From: Luidia sarsii
Lineage: Eukaryota; Echinodermata; Asteroidea; Paxillosida; Luidiidae
Assembly: GCA_949987565.1 (NCBI GenBank)
Contig: OX465102.1
Coordinates: 27,659,370 to 27,723,369 of the forward strand
Reading direction: 5' to 3'
DNA length: 64,000 nucleotides
Positions 34,301 to 43,300 of the stretch are shown in pieces. Both the position numbers and the translations under genes were made by a program. The notes beneath the pieces were generated by a model that was not told where the DNA came from, searched no databases, and was given only the letters and a program-made list of their open reading frames with translations. Positions within the stretch are counted from its first letter, which is position 1. Every line of letters begins with the position of its first letter.

Positions 34301-37300
34301 TTTTAGGGTGTTTTTGGTCTCGCCAACATACTGAATATTAAAAACTCTACAAGAGATGAGGTATATGATGTTTGAGGTAGTGCACGTGATAGAGCAAGAG
34401 TCTCCTGTGCTTTTATTTTCAAGAGGCATTCGTGTAAAGAGAAGATTGCTGATGCAGTTCTGAGGTACAGATTAATGAGGCAAAGTTCCTTCACAGGAGG
34501 CCTAACTATGGCCCGATGGAATCAGACTGCTTTTGTTTATTGCCAATAAGGGCAGTGAAGAACTACATGTACATGATGTAGTATATACTATGAAGTATTG
34601 CAAATGAACAATGCTGAAATCACTAGTTCAGTCCACAGTCTGGCGAATATTTGGACTCGGAAATGTATTATAGAAGACTACAACTGAGGCATTCTTTGAA
34701 GTGTAAGGGATGTAGAAAGCTTACCTCTAACTCGTTGATCCTACTTTTCCTTTCTTTCACTTCCTCCCTGACATCAGTCAGTAATTCTTTCTCATTTTCA
34801 AGCTGACTTTGACTTTCTAACAGAAAGAAAATTATCAAAATTACATCATTATCAAATATGATATCTTGTACTTTTGATTCACTGAAATCAGCGACATCAA
34901 TTTCCGGTAGATGGGGAGCACACAACATCAAGTTTTCCCAAGTGAAAAAGTGGGAAGTCACATAGCAAAGCTAAAACAAAAGAGCAAAGATGTAATGTAG
35001 CACTGACAGTATTGGCACAAGTGTTGATACACATAAAAATGCACGACATACACAGATCTACTTTTCCTCTGTTAGGGCAATACCATAGAACTCTATAAAT
35101 AAACTAGAGTGCGCACTCATCGCGTGACGATAAGGGGACTGCGACGCCATTACCAAAGAGGTGCAAATGCATGGATCTCTATTGGGCAAACTAATCCCAA
35201 TTTTTTACAAAAGAAAGTAGGACATTAAAATTTGCCAATCCCTTGAGGTATTGATAGCCTTTCCTTTCATTACTAAAAACCATTTCTATAAACATTTTAG
35301 TTTCCGCATTCACAACCTTTCAGCTATACATACCTTTCCCCATTTATATCACGCGCGATTGCTACTGACATCCGGGCACTTCGAGCTGAAGTTGACCTCG
35401 TTGGTAATGGCGGATGTGCGTCCATGTCGGCACACGTTCGTACCGCATGTTGATAGGGGAGTGCGCAGTTTATTTATAGAACTCTATGGGGAATACTCAT
35501 CCACACTTACCTCTCAGTCTACTCTCCCTCTCCTCAATATCCTTGAGTCTCTTGGAAAGTTTGTCTTGTTGTTCTATTTCATACCTGCAATAAAGTCATT
35601 GATAAACAAATATCTCCTGACAGGACGCACATCAACCTGTATTGTCATAGTATAATATACATTGCACATTGTAACCAAAGCATTGCACATTGAGTACATG
35701 CATTGCGTTTGTCTTTTACATTCTTGTACTTGTTTGTGGCTGCAGATGGATTTGTCTATATGAACGAATGACCGGATAAATGGAATGGATGAATGAATTA
35801 ATAAACCAATCGATTAATGAATGAATGCATCTATGGATATATTAATTAATGAAATGGATGGATGAACCAATGACGGAATAAATGAATGAATGAATGAATG
35901 AATGAAATAAATGAATGCTTGAATGATAAAATAATGAATGAATGCTTGAATGATAAAATAATGAATGAATGATTGAATGAATTGACAAGATTTAGACAGA
36001 CTATTGACTAGACGGAGAGAGCACAATGTCCGAAGTGTTGAGTGAAAACCCACTGGTTCTTTTAAGAACCATACTCACTCACAAAATAGATTCTCGTACA
36101 TGGTGTCACTGCAAACCTATATTCTTTATGAATGATTTGGTGTACATGTATGAATGAGGTGATTGACAGTCCAAGGGACGGACAAATGACTGACTGACTG
36201 ACTAAACTGTGACTCACTGTCTAATGTGGTCCTTGTATCTCTTCTCATAACTCTCCTCCATCCTTGCTAAACTCCCTTCCCTCATCTTCAAATTTTCCTC
36301 AATTCCTTTCCTTCTGTTCTCTTCGTTGCTCATTGCTCTGCAAGAGAAATGCGAGTGCATTCAGTCATTCACGAAATGTTATCAATGTGGGGATTCAATG
36401 AGGAAACTACACCAGCACACCGCTAGGGACCTAGTTTTTCTTTTAGAATACACTTTAAAAAAATTCTACAATCAACTGTTGATAAAAACCAACAATTGGA
36501 AAGACATGAATGGTTAATTCCTACATGTACATGTACCACAAACATAAAATAACAATGTAAGTTTGCCATAAAAAACATAATTACTATGCAGAGCTGAAGA
36601 TAATTTTTCAAAGAATTACTCCATTAAGCAGACACTGGAATAACCACTTACCTTTTATTGAGCTCAGCTTCTCTCTTTAGCTCCGACTCTTTCTGTTTCA
36701 GAGTCTGCAACTCCTCAAGAAGACTTTGTCGCTGGGAGTACGTTTCACGCTCAACCATCTGCAAGATTTGGGGGGTTTCACATTAATGTAGCATACAAAA
36801 AAAGGGTTCACAGTATTTTTGTCAAACAAAGATATGTCTAGAAATCCATAGATGCACATCACATACACCTGCATTTTGTAAAGCATTGCATTCTTTCTAG
36901 ACTTCAGCCCTGTCCCACCGACACAATTTTCCAATTTTTGTTCGCCTTTGTGTTCAATTTAGAAGTAGAAGTAAATACAAAAACGGTTGCAAGCTGCTCA
37001 CTGACTAAAATGACCTGCAATACATAAATCTCAAGAGTTAGAGGGCCTGACGTTTCGATCCTAGCAGGACCTCTCTCAAAGACAAAAGTGATTATCACTT
37101 TACCTTTGAGTAAGGTCCTGCTAGGATCGAAATGACAGGCCCTCTAACCTTGAAATTTAGAAGTAACTATAAAAGCTTTTGCGATTTTTACCACAAGATA
37201 TACAGTAGTTGGTAGAGTGCTGCAATCTTTTCTCAATGATTTTGGGCTGAACTGATTCTTCCTCTATCACACAACAAAAATGTTGCAAACTGCTTACTGA

Positions 37301-40300
37301 CTTATATGACCAAAAAAAGTAAATCTAAAAAAAATGTAAGAGGGCCTGACATTGTTTTTATCCTGGCAGGACCTTTCTCAAAGGCAGTGAACAATCTGCA
37401 TTAAAGAAAGGTTCTGCTAGGATTGAACAGTCAGGCCCACTTTACTCTCCTCTAGCTAAAATGTCTTATACATGTAAGGACATATCCTGCAGAGTGCAAA
37501 CATTCTCCCTTTTCAGGTCACAGCTAACTCGCCGAGTCTTCAACTTTCTGGACAGACATGGGGTCATCTGGCCTTGATCCCTACCTCTTGATGTCGCTGG
37601 ATCCTTTCCACTGTGCTCCGCTCTCTCTCCGTGAGTGATTCTACTTTAGCCTGGTATGTGCTTTCCATCTAACCCCCAAAAAAACCAGGGAATGAAAAAA
37701 AAAATCCTCGCATCAAATGATGTACATTGACAATAACAACTTCATGATATCAATTATAGACAAACCAGCTGGAAAGATTGCACAATCTTAATTAAGTTTT
37801 AAATTTTAAAGAAATTTGTTTTCCTAAATGTACCTCTCTTCTGGCCTTTGAAATTTCTTTCCGACATTTTTCACGCTCCTCGAGCTCAATCCTCTTGCCT
37901 TCGCTTTCTTTAAACCGACAAATCTGCACAGGAAAATGAAAGGAAATCCTAAACAATGACAGTACACTTGAATTTAAATTTGTGTGGTTTAATTTCATAA
38001 TAAAGCAGTGTTTGCTCTCCTGTCTGTGTAATGAAGTTTGAAAAGCTTGGTAACATTTTTGATCCTCACACTGATGTACCCGAGTTCACACTCACAACTC
38101 ATTTTTGAAAATGGTGGGTGTGATCCCCGAGGATATGCAGCAGCTGATGTTTACCGGGCGGTAAGTGTTTTTCACTGGCGCCCCCACCCCAGAAACAATA
38201 GACTAGAGACAATTTGGGCAAAACAATGGGAAGACCCACAACTAAGGGTTGCATAGCTCAGGTGGCACAGGTGGTACATTATACCAGAGGTCTCAGGTTC
38301 AATTCCCAGAAAAAAATTCTTTGTTGTCTGAACAAATTTTAAGAGAAATATAATGGGTCAAACTGCTTACCGCCTGAAATGACCAAAAAGCAAAATCTCA
38401 AAACTTTGTCAGGACCTGATGTTGAGATGAATGAAAGCCCTTAGATAAAGGTCCTGCTAGGATAACAAATACCGGTATCCGGCCCTCTATTGTTTATCTG
38501 TCCTCCCCAGAAAATATGGATATTTGTAAAGAACAAGCTCTCAGAGAGTGATCTTCCGTCATCCGATGACCCCAAAAAACTCTCAACAATGAGGAAAGAC
38601 AAAAAAATAAATTTCTTTTCTTTGATAGGAATAATAAAAAAATTCAATGAATGCATACTTCTCTGGTGATTTCCTCCTTGGTCCGGGCTTCCATCTTCCT
38701 CTGAAGGGATAGCAGCTGTCCCTGTAGAGTCTGGTTGGTGCTTTCTGGACGTCCAAGCAATCCATGATCAAAGAGTTCATCCACTGCAGTCAGTTTCTTT
38801 TCTACAAGACACGACAGACATTGAAGGTCAACCAAAGGTCAGCCTGCCGTGTACTTGGATGTCCGCGTACATTGGCAGTCATGCAAATTACTATCTTGCT
38901 GAATTTGGCGAAACTCATCAACATCTAAAATTTGCAAAAAAAGACGAGGTCATGTCATTCTGAATGGAGTCTAGGCTTCCTAACATGAAACAGGAATCAG
39001 TGGTTTTCTTTTATACAGGCACATCAGTCCATATGAGGTACCGTAATTGAAAACCATTACAAAAGGGGAATTCTCAGTTTGTAGGATTCAAAGTTTTGAC
39101 TGAACAAATTCTTATTTTTCCTTCACTCAGACTTGGGTCACAATAACAAATCATTCGGACTTGCGCGTTGACTTGATGAAACAGAAATACCACAAAAAAA
39201 CCGATCTTTAACACACCCCAGCATGCTGACCCACACTGGGGTATCTGAGTACATGGGTTCAACCGTTCATCCAATCCTTTTCTCTCAACCATTTGTGACC
39301 AGCTCCACAAAAAATGGGCACTAAGTGACATTTTTCTTTTCTTTAACCACTTCGCGCTGGGACCTCCGAATCCGGAGGTCAATTGGATTGCCTTTGCAAC
39401 GGGGCCCTCCGAATCCGGGCACCACTATTGTCCACATTCTAAACAAAGACTCTTTTAAGCTTAGAACAAAGCAATATGAATCAGTACAAAGACCCTTTTT
39501 GACGCAAGTTCCCACATGAATTGCAAGATTAGCAGCAGTAATTGTGCAATTGTGGGACTTTTACTGTGGAGGATCGAGGGATACCGCGCTGCAGCTGAAA
39601 GCACGCGGGGGACATTGTCTTTGCATGCCACACAGCCCAACGGTCGTCGGTCTGGCATTGGAATTCCCCCCACATTCTTTACTGTAATCTGTACGCTCGT
39701 TTGTGGCCGACCAACTCGAAGATTTGACTGCCTGGAGTGGAGGCTGGAGTCTGCGGTCAGGGATTGTCAGCAGCGTACAGGCACGCACACACACACGTCC
39801 GTTACAGTCCATTGATGATGCACAAAGGGCCCTTTTTCGAACGGATAATCTCTTGACAAAAGCCACAACGACGTCCGAATTGTGCCAGGTTTTACTCTCT
39901 TGTACCCATTGTATACTCTTATCGAATTATTTCACATAAATATATTGTTCCGATTGTTTTAGAAAGATTCAAAAATGATGCATTGTTCAAAAACCCCCGT
40001 ATGGCGGTCATCGGCGCTGAAAAACCCCCCCGGCGCGAAGTGGTTAAAGGAGTGATGTAAATAGCTGAATTAGTAACATTATGAGCTTCAAACTTATACA
40101 GCAAATTGATGCTTATAATGTACAAAGAAAATTTCCTGAAAACCCGTTTTTGTGGAGCTGGTCACAAATTATGGAGTACCGTAGTCCTTTACGTGCAAAA
40201 GCCTAGCGTCCCACAACTGTTAATACACTTTTTCTCACAGCGAGTCACATTTTTTATATACACACATGTACATGTACCATGCGAGTAGACCTAATTCTAG

Positions 40301-43300
40301 TGAATTCAAATTGAGAAAATCTGTAACCAAAATGTATTTCAAAACCATATCTAATTGAAAGGTGACTCATGATTTGTCTGGAGACACGACCTTTGTGACT
40401 GTGACTTTTGTGACTAGTCAAGGAATCTATGCCAAGGTGACTGTGACTGACTCTGAACTCCACGTCATAAACCGAAAGGGTCTCACCGATAGAGGCGTTG
40501 GAAGGGGGTCCACTCTCCACTTGAACGCCAACCTCGTGGGAGCGACCGCATGAAGACGTCAAGTCACACAAGAGTTGCCATAGGAGGCCTGTGGGACAAC
40601 AATGAAGGCAAGAGGAGACACCATACCACATGAAGGACAGCTCAATGATTGAGGGTAAAATGTCTGATATTTGAAAGACGTGATCTAGTCTATCTGTTGT
40701 TGGAACTAATTGGACTGATGACTGTAGCCTTGTATGTCTTTCCAAAATCTGCTTGTTGATACCATTCTTTACTGGCTTAAGGCTAAGTCTGAGTCTCAAA
40801 GTGGAAGGGTACGGGTAAATTTGTCGCGACATTGCAGGGATTCAAGGAAAATGTAATGAATTCCATTCTCCTGGATGCAAAATCATATCATATCAAGTCT
40901 ATCATGCAACCAGCTCAGTATTTAAGGTGTCTGCACTAGAATGCAGGAGTTTGAATCCTACCTGAGCTGTTTGGTTATTTTCAAGAGGCAACTGGGCAAA
41001 GCACAATGTTATTTATGTCAAACAGGGAAAATCATCATTGAATTCCCAGCCTGCAATAATGAAGATAATGTAGTTGACGAAGAAATCTTCAGAGCTGGTT
41101 CTTAACTTTTTAAGACATTTACTTTATGTAAATAACACAAACTGCTCACTGACTAAAATGACAAGCAAAACATAAATCTCAAAAGATGAAGGGTCTGACA
41201 TTTCGATCCTGCTAGAATCGAAACGTCAGGCCCTCTAACCTTTGACATTAACATTATGTTCATTGCACACATCTGCACACCACTATTTTCTGAAAAATAA
41301 ATACTGTAAATTACCTTTTGGATGATATCCTCTTAGGTTCTCTGTCTGCAAAGAGACATCATTTAAGACAAAATAAGAATGCCATCAACGGAAATGATTG
41401 ATTCTGATTCTGCATTTGAGAAAAAAAGTCCTGCTTGGATAGACACTCCTGATGTGGATTTCACCAAGCCTTGCGATTCATCGTAAGCCAACTTGCGATG
41501 GATAACCCGTCGTAAGTTGTGATACTGATAGGCCGGATAGTTTCTGTGCATCGCTCATTGTCTTGCGACTGACCGTAAGTTATGATGAGTTTGGTAAAAT
41601 TGACAGCTGACCCTCTACATTTCTGAGGTTCGCATTTCAGTCGGAAAGCAGTTGGCGACTTTTTTGCATGTTACTTTCAGTCTGAGTAAAATGGTTAAGT
41701 CTCGATATGACCATTTTATAACATTGAAAATAAAACCAAAAAATAACATTGTCATTTGTTACTGTACGATAATGGAATTGGATTTAAATAAGACTTAAGG
41801 CTTTGCATGGTGGGTGAATCAATATACAGTGTAGAAAGGCGAGTTGACACCATGCAAAAAGTCTCTTAAAGAAGAGGTGTGGTTCTGAAAAGAACCTGAG
41901 TGGTAACTCGACGTTTCGACCAGTATGCTCTGGCCGTCATCAGGAGAATGATGACGGCCAGATGACAGCCTGATGACGGCCAGAGCATACTGGTCAAAAC
42001 GTCAAGTTACCACTCAGGTTCTTTTCAGAACCACACCTCTTCTTGAAGAGACCTTATACATGGTGTCACAGCAAACATTCCATATGGAATTGGATTTAAA
42101 TATGCTGTTGTCCATGGTTTTCTGAAAACTTTACGATCACGGCGCTACCTTCAGCCAATTTTACTGAATGCAATAACATGTATCCATGCTACAAACTGCT
42201 TATCGACTTAAATGACCAAACTGCAAGTACTCAGAGGGTCTGATGCTTCGATTCTGGCAAGACTGAAAATGGAAATTCTGCCTTTGAGAAAGGTCCTTCT
42301 AGGATCGAAATGTCACTTCCTCGATTTTTTCTCAAGTAAAGTGTGCAAAACTTGTCTTTATGATCAGATGGAATTTGTGAAAATGAAATCAATCACTTGA
42401 GGTCAAAAGACAAAGATAATGAAGCAAATCGAGCAGACTAACATCAAAGTCTAGTATGTGTTCACCAAAATAAGGAGGGCCTGGTGTTTCCATCATAGCA
42501 GGACCTTTCTCAAAGGCAGAATGACAGGGCCAACACAAACAGACAGGTGTAGGGATTAGGTAGCAAGCCTCGCGCTTAAGTTTTTTTTAACTAGCCCAAC
42601 GGGCTGGTAAATTGAGTTTTTTGCTAGCCAGCAGCCAGTTTTACTAGCCCTGTATAAATAAATATTGAATTTAACACAAGGTTATTAGGTCAAGTAAAAC
42701 AAATGATTAGTTTCTACTTTCTCATCCCCGCCTGCATTGTTTTTTGCCGTCACACCGCTGCCTACTTTTTACTAGTCCGCTGGGCTAGCAATGTGGGTCA
42801 TTTTACTAGCCCGCAGCCATTTTTACAAGACAATGACCGTCGGGCAAGTGCTAAGGTCGAGCCCTGGGTAGTGGAAAGGGGGAAACATCAAAGGGAAAGG
42901 GTGAAAGAGAGAAGTGGGGGAGTGAACACAAACGATGGACTATTGTGTTGACAGAATGACATAAAAGTACTACAAGTACATACCACACGTCTAAATAGCT
43001 GTGACTCTGCATGTACACCGAGCAGCCCCAACAACTCTCTGATGGTAAACATCTGAATGAGCAATGTGTTGGGAAAGTTCTTGGTCAGTCAATGAGTCAG
43101 GCCAATCCATTATGCAATTGGATGGATACATGTAGCCATGTACATGATTGCTGATATAAATACATGTGTTGTATGGAAGGCAATCAAATGCAGCTATACA
43201 TGTAGATGATATCATCAGATGCACATATAAAAACACTGTAACAATCAGGCTGATTTGCATGTTATTTGCAGACTGAAGTGCATGTTAAACAAAACATAAG

